Assembly (NCBI RefSeq): GCF_000255655.1
Contig: NZ_JH636434.1
Span: 1,279,802 to 1,343,801 of the forward strand
Direction of reading: 5' to 3'
DNA from: Schlesneria paludicola DSM 18645
GTDB lineage: Bacteria > Planctomycetota > Planctomycetia > Planctomycetales > Planctomycetaceae
Length of the DNA: 64,000 nucleotides
Shown here one piece after another: positions 1-8,777 of this stretch. The translations under genes and the position numbers were made by a program. Under the pieces are notes generated by a model. The model saw nothing but the letters and a program-made list of their open reading frames with translations, was not told the origin of the DNA and did no database searches. Positions within the stretch are counted from its first letter, which is position 1. Each line of letters starts with the position of its first letter.

Positions 1-154
1 CTGGGCGGGTCGCCTTCGAAACGCAATTTGTCCAGTAGTTCTGGCGGACACAGACAGATCAAATGTCGCCGAAAGGCGCACTACCATTGCCCCGTGCGGA
101 CGACGAGGAAGGTTCAGTCATTCCACCGACGGAGAGCCACAAGTTGTCAGTGAG

Positions 155-598
155 TCACACCGTCGTTGATTTTGAGTTCCCCTCTTCCAAACAGGCAAGC
201 ACGATGTCGGCCATCAGTGGGTTCAGGCCCAGGTGGGGGCAGAGCTCAAACTGGACGTTGGGAAATTCCGCGGCCAGTTGCTTTCGGGCGTCTTCCAGAT
301 CCAACACGACATGAACGCCGGCCGAAAGGAAATAGGGCAGCATCAGGACTCGAGTGGCCCCGCGTTCGACGCAGATGCGGCCACCGTCGACGATCGTCGG
401 CGGCGCGAGCTCCAGGTAAGATTCTTGCACGACGCCGTATTCCTGGCGACGTGTGATGAGTTCGGCCAATCGGACGAGATCGTCGTTGGCCTCTTTCCGC
501 CGGCTGCCGTGAGCAATCAGCAGCACCCCCGTCTGTGGTGAGCGGATTTCGGGGGAGGGGTTGGTGTCGCTGGTCATCTGGTACTCGATAAAAGGCAT
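155..598 (-). CDS. cbiX: CbiX-type sirohydrochlorin chelatase
   Basis: A short (about 147 residue) single-domain chelatase of the CbiX/SirB class, which inserts Co or Fe into sirohydrochlorin on the way to cobalamin or siroheme. The metal-binding N-terminal signature LIAHGSRR and the second signature PYFLSAGVHVVLD, with its conserved His, are both visible, as is the family spacing of about 70 residues between them. The reading frame is open further upstream to 790, but that part runs through a palindromic repeat and lacks conserved sequence. I therefore place the start at 598 (MPFIEYQ), with 577 (MTSDTN) as the alternative. The metal cannot be told from sequence. No other tetrapyrrole gene is visible in the window. 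Confidence 0.8.
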   Translation of the reverse strand: MPFIEYQMTSDTNPSPEIRSPQTGVLLIAHGSRRKEANDDLVRLAELITRRQEYGVVQESYLELAPPTIVDGGRICVERGATRVLMLPYFLSAGVHVVLDLEDARKQLAAEFPNVQFELCPHLGLNPLMADIVLACLEEGNSKSTTV

Positions 599-674
599 CG
601 CACACTCGGGGGCGGATCGCTTTCGCCACAGGCGTTCTGTCACTCGTCTGTCTCTTTTCTCTCTCTCGTCCGGC

Positions 675-785
675 CCTGGTTCCCAAGCTCCCGCTTGGGA
701 ACGCTTCGCCAATTCCGGTGTTTGAAGGAGAAGCTTGGGTCGCCTCGCACGAGGCGTTACCAAGCGGGAGCTTGGTAACGAGGGA
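675..785. repeat. Paired REP-like palindromes in inverted orientation
   Basis: Two hairpins face each other. The first, at 679-702, has arms GTTCCCAAGC and GCTTGGGAAC around TCCC. The second, at 755-780, has arms CGTTACCAAGC and GCTTGGTAACG around GGGA. The second is nearly the reverse complement of the first. A third small hairpin (CGCCTCG/CGAGGCG, 740-755) sits between them. The arrangement resembles a BIME or miniature inverted-repeat element lying between two leftward genes. No transposase is near. Confidence 0.75.
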
Positions 786-818
786 AGCAACGAGGGATTT
801 CCGTTCGCGAATACGATC

Positions 819-2159
819 TCAAAGATCGATGCCCAATTCCTCGATCTTCCGATACAGGCTGGACAGCCCTAATTTCAAGCGTTTGGCGGCCTCGCGTTTG
901 TCGGGGCACTGGTCAAGGACGCGCAAAATGTGCAGGCGTTCGTAGTGGCGCAGGGCGGACCGCAAGTCGTCCGTGTCGGGCAGAGGCTGATCGGCACCGC
1001 GGAGGTCCGGTGGCAGATCGGTGGGCCGCACATGTGTTCCCTCGCACATCATTACGGCGCGTTCGATCGCATTGTCGAGCTGCCGGACATTGCCGCGCCA
1101 TTGTGACGACATCAGCAGCCGGATGGTGTCGCTCGAGGCCAGCGTTGCCTTGCGTCCCATCGCACGGCTGTGCTTGCTGATGAACGATTCGACCAGTTCG
1201 GGAATATCGTCCAGACGCTCACGAAGCGGTGGAATGCAAATCTTGGATCCGTCCAATCGATAGAACAAGTCTTCCTGGAATCGCCCGGCTTCAATTTCGG
1301 CCGAAAGGTCCCGCGTGGTGGCGGCAATCACGCGGGCATGAATCTTATAGGGTTCCGATCCACCGAGCGGAGTCGCCTCGAGTTTCTCGATCGCACGCAG
1401 CAGTTTCATCTGCGTCGCGAGCGGCAACTGAGCCACTTCGTCGAGGAACAGGGTTCCGTGTCCGACGAGCCGGAACAATCCCGGTTGAGGGTTCGCATTG
1501 CCAACCGATCCGAACAGCAGGGAATCGAGATCACTTTCGGGGCGTGTCGAACAGTTCGCCACCATGAATCGTTCGTTCTGCTTCGTCCCCCACTGGTGGG
1601 CCGTCCTGGCAAACAGCTCTTTCCCCGTTCCCGACTCTCCCACCAGCAGCAGCGTCGCATTGGTAACGGCCACCTTGCGAATCGCATCCTGGACCTGTCG
1701 AATCGCTTTGCTTGATCCGACGATTTCGTCGCGATTATCCCGTCGCGACAGTTCGCGCCGCAGGGCTTGATTCTCCAGATACAATTCCCGGTACTCGAAC
1801 AGTCGCCGCAACTTATTGGACAGGTCATCAAAAATGACGGGCTTGACGAGATAGTCGAAGGCTCCGGACTTGAACGCTTCAACCGCGTTCTCGACGGTGG
1901 CATACGCTGTGATGATCAGGCCGGACAGGCTGGGGTTCAGCTGCTGTAGCCGGCGAAGCAGGTCCAAACCGTCTCCATCGGGCAGTTGCACATCGCAGAT
2001 CGCGACGTCGAAATCCTGCTTTTTGGCCTGCAACATTCCGGTGACCACCGACGATGCGACACCAACTTGATATCCCTCGTCAACAAGGAATTCACGAAGC
2101 GAACTCCGAATGATGTCTTCGTCTTCAACGATCAAGATCGAATTCGTGCGTTTGAGCAT
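819..2159 (-). CDS. NtrC-like response regulator lacking the GAFTGA motif
   Basis: Three-domain regulator of about 446 residues. An N-terminal receiver carries the acidic cluster VEDED and a phosphoacceptor Asp at about residue 56 (CDVQLPDGDG). A central AAA+ domain has Walker A GESGTGKEL and a GTLFLDE Walker B-like segment. A C-terminal Fis-type helix-turn-helix ends the protein (KREAAKRLKLGLSSLYRKIE). Where sigma-54 activators have LFGHxxGAFTGA, this protein reads LFGSVGNANPQPG, so the loop that contacts sigma-54 is missing. The upstream segment VANCSTRPESDLD also departs from the usual VNCAA. It probably oligomerises and binds DNA but may not open sigma-54 promoters. No kinase is adjacent. 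Start chosen at MLKRTNS; an in-frame ATG lies six codons upstream. Confidence 0.9.
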   Translation of the reverse strand: MLKRTNSILIVEDEDIIRSSLREFLVDEGYQVGVASSVVTGMLQAKKQDFDVAICDVQLPDGDGLDLLRRLQQLNPSLSGLIITAYATVENAVEAFKSGAFDYLVKPVIFDDLSNKLRRLFEYRELYLENQALRRELSRRDNRDEIVGSSKAIRQVQDAIRKVAVTNATLLLVGESGTGKELFARTAHQWGTKQNERFMVANCSTRPESDLDSLLFGSVGNANPQPGLFRLVGHGTLFLDEVAQLPLATQMKLLRAIEKLEATPLGGSEPYKIHARVIAATTRDLSAEIEAGRFQEDLFYRLDGSKICIPPLRERLDDIPELVESFISKHSRAMGRKATLASSDTIRLLMSSQWRGNVRQLDNAIERAVMMCEGTHVRPTDLPPDLRGADQPLPDTDDLRSALRHYERLHILRVLDQCPDKREAAKRLKLGLSSLYRKIEELGIDL

Positions 2160-2454
2160 GGCGCAAGGAATCTTCAAATTGCGAGGAAATCGACCAGTGA
2201 CTGGAACCGCAATAGAATCATAGTGACCGCGTCACTGATTTCCGGCAAGCGGTACCGTGTTTGTAAATTTGCGGTAATGTTTGTTGACAAGTGAGGATTT
2301 CGGCAACTCTTCCGGCCGTGGTTGCGTCGAACTATGGTATCGTCGAAAGTGACGGAAAGTGGTCGTCGGCAGCCCGCGAGCCCTCGCGAAAATCTGCGGG
2401 AAGTGCAACAATTTCTGGTGTTTCCAGTTCAATTCCCGATGAGGGCGATCGAAC

Positions 2455-5400
2455 ATGACGGCCGCAACCAACCCCGGCAAATATGTCGACTTTGACGAAT
2501 ATGTCGGTCTGAAGCTCGAAAAGACACGTTCGACGATTCGAACGACGGACATCTTGACCGCCGTCGCTGGCGTCGGCGCCATGACACTCGGTTATTTGCT
2601 GCTGTTCGTGGTCATGGACCAATGGGTCATTCCGGGCGGATTTAGTGCGGGCTGGCGATTGGCCCTGCTGTCGATGCTGGTGATTTCGGCAGGCGGCTGG
2701 CTGGTCTATAAGGTCGGAATTCCCTCGTTTCGCTCCGTCAACGGCTTGTTTGCGGCCAAAGCGATCGAAAAGGCCGAACCTGAGCTCAAAAGCAGTCTCC
2801 TGAACCTTGTCGATTTGAAAGCCGCAGGGCGACCGATCAATCCAGCGATCCTGCAGGCGATCGAGCGTCAAACGGCCGTCAAACTGCAGCAGGTCGACGT
2901 TGCGTCCGTGATTGACCATCGACCGCTTGTTCGGACGGCGTATTTGCTACTGGCCGTGATCGTCATCTTCTGCATTTACGCGATGCTGTCCCCGAAGAAG
3001 ATCTCGAACTCAATCTGGCGTGGACTGGTTCCTTTGACTCAGGTGCCGCTCGCGACAGTCACCGAAATCCTGGACATCAAGCCCGGTGACATTTCCGTCC
3101 CCGTTCATCAACCGTTTGTCGACGTTCAAGTCGATCTGGCCGGAGAGATCCCCCCGCAAGTTCTGCTGCTGTATTCGACCGCCGATGGCAAGCAGGACCA
3201 GCCGTTGGAACTGCGCGCGGACGAGGATGGGCAGCCGCGTTACCGGGGACAACTGATCGGCGATGGCGGCCAGGGGCTGGTCCAGGACATCACGTATCTG
3301 ATTCGCGCCGGCGACGCGACATCAAAACCCTATCGCATTCATGTCGAGCAACCTCCGTATGCGGATATTGAAAGTCTGAGGATTGAATTTCCCGCCTACA
3401 TGAAGCTGTCTCCGGTGGAACAGCCGCATCATGGTGCGATCGATACCTGGGAAGGCGCAACGGTGACCTTCCATGCGAAGACCAACATGCCGGTCCGTTC
3501 GGGGACCATTCAGTTCCTGGACGATCCCCAGGCGGGCCCGAACGGCGAAGAAATTCCCATGGCGGTCTCATCGGGCGGAAAAATCCTGCAGGCGCAGTGG
3601 ACGCTGGCACTTCGATCCGATGGCACATTCCCCAAGCACTACCGAATCCACTGCAAAACCGAAGAGGATCGCGTCACGACGGGGCATGTCAATTATCCGA
3701 TCACCATTCGCCCCGATGCCCCGCCACAAGTGACGCTGGTGCAACCCGATCGTGACATTGATGCCCCGGCGAATGTCACGATTCCGCTATTGATTCAGGC
3801 ACACGACCCGGATTTCGAGCTGGGTTATGTGTATTTGAACGTCGAAAAGTCGGGACAGCGCATACTACACGAGCAGATCTCGGAAGGACGGGTGCAACGC
3901 CTGACGCTGAAGCACAATCTGGAACTGAAGCGGCTACAAGCGGCTGCAGGAGACACGTTTGAGTTGTGGATCGAAGTCCATGACAACCGGCGACCGCGGG
4001 CGAATTCACGCAACACACCGAAAGTGAAAATCCGCGTAATCCAGACGGTGACTCAGCAAGAGGCCGACGAACAACTTGCGGCTCAGAACGAACGCCTTGA
4101 TCAGAAGATGGCCGAAGCGAGCGACGACGCCAATGATGCGGCGAATCCCCCACGTGAGGGCGAACCTGAAGACCGGCCGCCACGCGATCCGACGCGGCCT
4201 GACGAGGCCACAGCGCGGCGCGAGAATCAGGACGAGCAACCAGCTCAAGAACCCCAAAACGGTCAACAGGAAGATGCCGGTCAAAAGAAGCCGACGGAAC
4301 CGGGCAAGACGGCCGAAAAAGGCGATTCTCGAGACGGATCTGGTCAGACGGCGGGAACGAAGCCCTCGAAGAAAGACACGGCAGGGAAACCGGACGAGGC
4401 GCGAAGCGATCAAAACTCGGGCGAAGCCAATGACAAAAAGCTGCCGAACGACGGAACCCAGGATGACGAGATCATTCGACGGATCAACGAGCGGTTGAAG
4501 CAAGAGAAACCGCCGAAATCAGACGCGAATCCCGATGCGGCCGCGAACGAACAGAAAGAATCGCAACCGAAGCCCGGCACACCAAATCCAGATACCAAAC
4601 CCGAGTCGGAGAAGCCATCAAAATCCGACAAATCAGGTGCTTCGTCGGACGAGAAGTCGTCTAAATCAGACGCCAAATCGCCCCGCAAGAACGATCGTCC
4701 GCAAGGCGACGACGCAGGGCCGACGTCGTCGGACGATCCGTCTTCGACAAAGCCTTCGGAATCGAAAAAAGATTCCGATCTTAAGACATCGCCGAACAAG
4801 CCTGCGACGGCTGAAGAACCGCCTGGCGACAACAAGAAAGAGGAAAATCCGTCCAAGATGAAAGGGCCCGAGAAGGATTCTGACGGCTCTACGGACGACA
4901 AGACAGACGACACGCCGTCCGACGGAAAGAAGCCCGGCTCGGAAGCCGCGAAAGAGGGAGACGGGACCGACAAGCCTGAGAATAAACCCACGAAGTCAGA
5001 ACCGACTCCCAAAGGAACAGAACCCGATCCCGCCAGTAACGCGACAGACGATTCTCTAAAGCCATCCAAGTCAGAATCACCCGACGATGGCTCGAAACAA
5101 GACGGCAAGAAACCAGACGGTGGTCAGAAGGATCAAGGAAACCCCTCCGAGAAACCTACTGATGCGGACCAGGAAAAAGGTCCAGGAGAGATGAAAACGT
5201 CAGACGACGATTCGCAGAAAAAATCCGCGGAGTCATCGAAGCCATCGGGCGCTGGTGAGAAGAAATCGGACAAGGAAAAATCGGACGACGCTGCCGAGCA
5301 AACAGACAAGGCTTCCGGATCGAAGTCGGACTCGAAGAAAGAGGGCGAACCACCCAAGGACGCCGACGAATCCTCAGCGGATTCGTCAAGCGCCTCCAAG

Positions 5401-6723
5401 CCCGGCAAGAAGCCGTCGGATTCCACCAAGAAGCCACAGAAGAAACCTAGTGGTGGTGAGGCCGCGCCGGAAAAAGGCGATCCAGAGACGGCGACTCAAC
5501 AACAGAAACAGGACAAAAACGGCAAGCCGTCTTCGACGAAGCCGAATGAGAAGGCCAATCAAGGAAAATCCGGCAAATCGCCCGATGAAAACCCATCCGG
5601 AGTCGAACAAGACCCATCAACGGACGCCCCCAAACAGGGCAAGAATCCAAAATCCACGAAATCGACTGAGAACGAAGCGAACGAAAAGGAGCCCACTTCG
5701 AACGACAAGGATCAAACTCCGTCGAAATCCAAGTCCGATTCCGGAGAAGGCGGAGACTCGAAAAAATCCTCCGGTCAGTCGGGTCAGGAAGGTCAAGAAG
5801 GCGGAAAGCAAGGCGAAGGAGATCCGCAAGGTTCGAAGTCCGAAGGTGACGACACGAAAAGCTCATCCAAGAGCGGGAAAGAGCAGGGCGGCGAGGGATC
5901 TGGCAAGCCTGAGGATTCGTCGAAGAACTCCGATTCCGACAAATCGAAGAACGACAAGTCGTCGTCAAAGGCTGATTCAAAGCAAGGTGATTCAAAGGCC
6001 CCGAAAGAGGGCAAGACCGGCAAGCAGGATTCCGAATCAGGAAAGGCCGATTCACAAAGCCAAGGCAAAAAGGATTCGGGTAAGAGCGATTCAGGTAAAG
6101 GCAAGAATGGCGAATCCGGCAAGGGTGAATCGGGGAAGGGCCAAGGCGATCAGGGCGGAAAAAGCGAAGGATCGAGCAAAGCCGGGTCTGGCTCGCAACC
6201 CGGGCAGGGTGGAAAAGGTCCGCCACAGGATGGCCCTGGCGGCGGTGATCCGGGCGACGCAGACGGAATTCCCAACGCCGGGGACGCCGCACCAGCAATA
6301 GGGGAAGGCGACGACGCCAATCTGGAATACAACCGGCAGGCCACAGAGTTGATCCTGCAAAAACTGAAGAAGGATCTTGAACGCGGCGACGTTGATCCGG
6401 AACTCTTGGAGCAGCTTGGGTGGACGCCCGCTGAACTGAAGAAGTTCGCCGATCGGCTTTCCAAATCGCTGAACGAATCGAAACAAGGAGAAGAGACTCC
6501 TGAATCGCGTGCGCGCCAGCAACAGTTCCAGGAAATGTTGAAGAATCTCGACCTGCAACGGTCGGGAGCTCAACGTTCCGGTGCCAACGAACCGAAACGC
6601 GAAGTGAATCAGATCGAATCCAAGCGCCCGCCCGCACCTTCGGCGTATTTAAAAGCATTTGAGAAAGCAACGAAAGACCTCGCCCGCCAGAAACCTCCCG
6701 CAGGTAAGCCCGCCAGTAAGTGA
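2455..6723 (+). CDS. Giant membrane protein with charged low-complexity domain
   Basis: 1422 residues. Three predicted membrane segments lie near residues 31-57, 66-87 and 162-180. A folded, probably extracytoplasmic beta-rich part follows to about residue 530 and includes repeated Asp/Pro-rich strands such as PDAPPQVTLVQPDRDID. Residues about 545-1280 are an extreme low-complexity tract of Lys, Ser, Asp, Glu, Pro and Gly that is surely disordered. A conserved-looking C-terminal module (LLEQLGWTPAELKKFADRL) closes the protein. The N-terminal organisation recalls the DUF4175-like membrane proteins common in planctomycetes, which is a family impression only. Function is unknown; a cell-envelope structural or surface role is inferred. 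The tract leaves long open frames on both strands that are shadows. Confidence 0.85.
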   Translation: MTAATNPGKYVDFDEYVGLKLEKTRSTIRTTDILTAVAGVGAMTLGYLLLFVVMDQWVIPGGFSAGWRLALLSMLVISAGGWLVYKVGIPSFRSVNGLFAAKAIEKAEPELKSSLLNLVDLKAAGRPINPAILQAIERQTAVKLQQVDVASVIDHRPLVRTAYLLLAVIVIFCIYAMLSPKKISNSIWRGLVPLTQVPLATVTEILDIKPGDISVPVHQPFVDVQVDLAGEIPPQVLLLYSTADGKQDQPLELRADEDGQPRYRGQLIGDGGQGLVQDITYLIRAGDATSKPYRIHVEQPPYADIESLRIEFPAYMKLSPVEQPHHGAIDTWEGATVTFHAKTNMPVRSGTIQFLDDPQAGPNGEEIPMAVSSGGKILQAQWTLALRSDGTFPKHYRIHCKTEEDRVTTGHVNYPITIRPDAPPQVTLVQPDRDIDAPANVTIPLLIQAHDPDFELGYVYLNVEKSGQRILHEQISEGRVQRLTLKHNLELKRLQAAAGDTFELWIEVHDNRRPRANSRNTPKVKIRVIQTVTQQEADEQLAAQNERLDQKMAEASDDANDAANPPREGEPEDRPPRDPTRPDEATARRENQDEQPAQEPQNGQQEDAGQKKPTEPGKTAEKGDSRDGSGQTAGTKPSKKDTAGKPDEARSDQNSGEANDKKLPNDGTQDDEIIRRINERLKQEKPPKSDANPDAAANEQKESQPKPGTPNPDTKPESEKPSKSDKSGASSDEKSSKSDAKSPRKNDRPQGDDAGPTSSDDPSSTKPSESKKDSDLKTSPNKPATAEEPPGDNKKEENPSKMKGPEKDSDGSTDDKTDDTPSDGKKPGSEAAKEGDGTDKPENKPTKSEPTPKGTEPDPASNATDDSLKPSKSESPDDGSKQDGKKPDGGQKDQGNPSEKPTDADQEKGPGEMKTSDDDSQKKSAESSKPSGAGEKKSDKEKSDDAAEQTDKASGSKSDSKKEGEPPKDADESSADSSSASKPGKKPSDSTKKPQKKPSGGEAAPEKGDPETATQQQKQDKNGKPSSTKPNEKANQGKSGKSPDENPSGVEQDPSTDAPKQGKNPKSTKSTENEANEKEPTSNDKDQTPSKSKSDSGEGGDSKKSSGQSGQEGQEGGKQGEGDPQGSKSEGDDTKSSSKSGKEQGGEGSGKPEDSSKNSDSDKSKNDKSSSKADSKQGDSKAPKEGKTGKQDSESGKADSQSQGKKDSGKSDSGKGKNGESGKGESGKGQGDQGGKSEGSSKAGSGSQPGQGGKGPPQDGPGGGDPGDADGIPNAGDAAPAIGEGDDANLEYNRQATELILQKLKKDLERGDVDPELLEQLGWTPAELKKFADRLSKSLNESKQGEETPESRARQQQFQEMLKNLDLQRSGAQRSGANEPKREVNQIESKRPPAPSAYLKAFEKATKDLARQKPPAGKPASK

Positions 6724-6747
6724 ATCACGAATCGCAACAGACACCGC

Positions 6748-6774
6748 CCCCTTCGAAACACGTGTTCGAAGGGG
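6748..6774 (+). terminator. Hairpin after the giant membrane protein
   Basis: Perfect 10-bp arms CCCCTTCGAA and TTCGAAGGGG around a 7-base loop, 25 bases past the stop codon. Only a weak T tract follows, so termination is possible but not certain. Confidence 0.4.
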
Positions 6775-6825
6775 CAAGCGTACCTTTGATGCCGATTCAG
6801 GGTGATTCCCCCCTAAGGACCAACG

Positions 6826-7845
6826 ATGACGATCCGCGAAGTGACCATTGACGACGTTCGAGATGCCGAGTCCGTCATTCGAGAGCATCTGACACCCATT
6901 CCCCTGATTCGTTCGTACTCGCTCGAACGTGAATTGGGGCTGCCAAGTCATCGCCGCGTCTGGCTGAAAGACTATGGATGGACTCCCGTGGGTTCGTTCA
7001 AGTTACTAGGTGCTCTCTACTGGATGGCCAAGAATCTCGAGCGAATCGGCGACCGGCCCGTCGCGGCCCATTCGTCCGGAAACTTTGCCTCGGGGATCTC
7101 GTTTGCGGGGATGCGATACAAGAAGCAGGTGGTCGTCGTGATGCCCGAATCCGCGCCACGCGTCAAATTCAAATTGACCCGGTCCTTCGGGGCTGAAGTC
7201 ATGACGTACGATATTTCGCGCGACCACGAAACGGGTGAACGCGATCGCATCACGCGCGAGCTGGCCGATGAACGGAAAGCCGTTCAGGCCTCGCCCTATG
7301 ATGACCCCTATGTCATTGCCGGAAACGGAGTCGGCGGACTGGAAGTCGTCACCGAATTGCAGCAACAGGGTCGCGACGTGTCCCACTTCTTCTGCCAGGT
7401 CAGCGGCGGAGGTCTGATGGCTGGTCAAGCGATTGCCATCGCCGATGGGTTCCCGTCGGCAAAAATCATAGGGGTGGAACCCGACGGCGCTGATGACTTT
7501 CGACAATCGCTGGCCGCAAACAAGCGAACCCGCGTCGATCATCCCCAGAGTATCTGCGACGGGTTACTCTCGTACGACGTGGGTGAGCACAACTGGCCTA
7601 TTCTGCGGAAGTTTGTCACGGATGCCGTCGCGATTTCCGAACTGAAGACGAGGGGGGCGATGAAGTGGCTGTACGACACGCACGGCCTTCGTACCGAGCC
7701 TTCCGGCGCGATCTCGACCGCCGCACTCCTTAGCGGCCAGATTTCGACTGAAGGTACGGGGGACATCGTCGTTGTCATCAGCGGACGGAACGTGGACGAA
7801 GACCGTTTCCAGGAATGGATGACGTTGCCAAGCGACTCAAAATGA
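6826..7845 (+). CDS. Threonine/serine dehydratase-like PLP enzyme
   Basis: A 339-residue fold-type II PLP enzyme. The PLP lysine lies in GSFKLLGA (family SFKxRGA), followed by the substrate loop SSGNFASG, the phosphate-binding loop SGGGLMAG and the C-terminal SGRNVD. It matches the catalytic domain of threonine dehydratase or serine racemase. There is no C-terminal ACT regulatory domain, so it resembles the catabolic or small-form enzymes rather than allosteric biosynthetic IlvA. Substitutions in two motifs (SFKLLGA for SFKLRGA, SGNFASG for SGNHAQG) make the substrate uncertain. It stands alone between two hairpins. Start ATG at 6826. Confidence 0.85.
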   Translation: MTIREVTIDDVRDAESVIREHLTPIPLIRSYSLERELGLPSHRRVWLKDYGWTPVGSFKLLGALYWMAKNLERIGDRPVAAHSSGNFASGISFAGMRYKKQVVVVMPESAPRVKFKLTRSFGAEVMTYDISRDHETGERDRITRELADERKAVQASPYDDPYVIAGNGVGGLEVVTELQQQGRDVSHFFCQVSGGGLMAGQAIAIADGFPSAKIIGVEPDGADDFRQSLAANKRTRVDHPQSICDGLLSYDVGEHNWPILRKFVTDAVAISELKTRGAMKWLYDTHGLRTEPSGAISTAALLSGQISTEGTGDIVVVISGRNVDEDRFQEWMTLPSDSK

Positions 7846-8159
7846 CCGGAATTTGGAGAAGCTGCGTAACGAAGAGTGGCTATAGAGCCTCAATTTCTAC
7901 CGTGAACGGCACAAATTCATAAATCTGGAGGTTTGTGCCGATTCTGCGAAAGATTCTGGTTGTAACAGCCGATTCTTTACCCGTGTGGCATCGCAATGAG
8001 ATGTTCGGATGAGCCGACTTCATTCGACGCCACGCAGCCGATGATTTCGCGACGTGGCCGCTTCAGGCTTCGGGTCGACTGCCTTTAGATGAAGGCAGCA
8101 GGAAATCAAGGGAACGCCACGCGTGGGGCGTGGGTACTTCGTCGTGCAAGGATGTTGTC
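7846..8159. other. Intergenic region with one hairpin
   Basis: No gene seen. A 9-bp perfect hairpin (CGGCACAAA at 7907-7915, TTTGTGCCG at 7932-7940) lies 62 bases after the dehydratase stop and may end its transcript, though no T run follows. Confidence 0.5.
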
Positions 8160-8408
8160 ATGAAAGCGATATCGGGTTGGCGCGGAATGCTGGTCACAGG
8201 CTTGCTGATTTCGGCGACCTCGACCGGCTGCCTTCAAACGACGATCGGTGGTCAGACCTTGCCGTCGGCGTACTACCTCGACGATGACGTGCAGTACTTC
8301 AAACGAGGACCGGAACAGAAGCTGGCCAACCAGATTCGTTCGCTGGAACGATACAAGGTGGAACGCGAAGCCAACCAGCAGGGTTTAAACGAGAACGTCG
8401 GCAACTGA
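8160..8408 (+). CDS. Small planctomycete-type lipoprotein
   Basis: 82 residues starting at MKAISGWRG, with an AAGGAT ribosome binding site 8 bases upstream. An earlier in-frame start at 8130 is rejected because it would put ten polar residues before the signal peptide. The hydrophobic stretch MLVTGLLISATSTGC ends in a lipobox-like Cys, giving a mature protein of about 60 residues that is acidic and partly helical (LANQIRSLERYKVEREAN). The mature start (LPSAYYLDDDVQYF) looks conserved in type, but I know no function. A strong terminator follows, so it is probably monocistronic. Confidence 0.75.
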   Translation: MKAISGWRGMLVTGLLISATSTGCLQTTIGGQTLPSAYYLDDDVQYFKRGPEQKLANQIRSLERYKVEREANQQGLNENVGN

Positions 8409-8560
8409 TCGTTGACCAGGCGTGATCGTCAGGCCGCTGTGCCAGATCTTCACACACACACCATCAGAACCCGCGAAGAACACTTCGCATCACCGGTTCT
8501 GCAAGCGAAAACTCGTACGTCGTTCGCCAACCGTGCGAATCGACGTCGGGGGGGGACGAG

Positions 8561-8630
8561 CCCTTCGCAGTCAGCGTATTCAGGCAACAAACATTGCCTG
8601 AGTTCGTCGGCTTGCGAAGGGTTTTTCTTT
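8561..8630 (+). terminator. Terminator after the small lipoprotein gene
   Basis: Outer arms CCCTTCGCA (8561-8569) and TGCGAAGGG (8613-8621) enclose a second hairpin CAGGCA/TGCCTG (8581-8600). TTTTTCTTTT follows directly. The two-level stem plus T tract is typical of intrinsic termination. Confidence 0.65.
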
Positions 8631-8659
8631 TGGTCAGCACCGCGGCCGAATGAAAGCTC

Positions 8660-8761
8660 AACAGCGTGTTGAAGTAAGGGTGACAGGCACCGTAGCGTTC
8701 ACGATATCATGGGGTGCTTTAATGTGGTCGGAGCCAGTCCCCATTACTTCAACACGCTGTT
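8660..8761. repeat. Dispersed inverted-repeat element, copy 1
   Basis: Perfect 18-bp terminal inverted repeats (AACAGCGTGTTGAAGTAA at 8660-8677 and its reverse complement at 8744-8761) bound a 102-bp unit. The inside carries GGTGACAGGCACC near the left arm and GGAGCCAGTCCCC near the right arm, which are partly complementary. A second, decayed copy sits at 43176-43255. No open reading frame fits inside, so it is a MITE- or REP-like element. Confidence 0.75.
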
Positions 8762-8777
8762 AATTCAGTATGGAAGC

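Noticed and set aside
1..62. Start of a leftward gene at the left edge.
   Set aside because: A frame with a plausible stretch exists but has no clear start or motif in the 62 bases visible.
4076..6670. Long open frames on both strands through the low-complexity tract of the giant membrane protein (for example 348 residues plus and 407 residues minus).
   Set aside because: They are Arg-, Ser- or Leu-rich mirror translations of a repetitive codon pattern and have no conserved motifs. The frame with the membrane protein is consistent from end to end.
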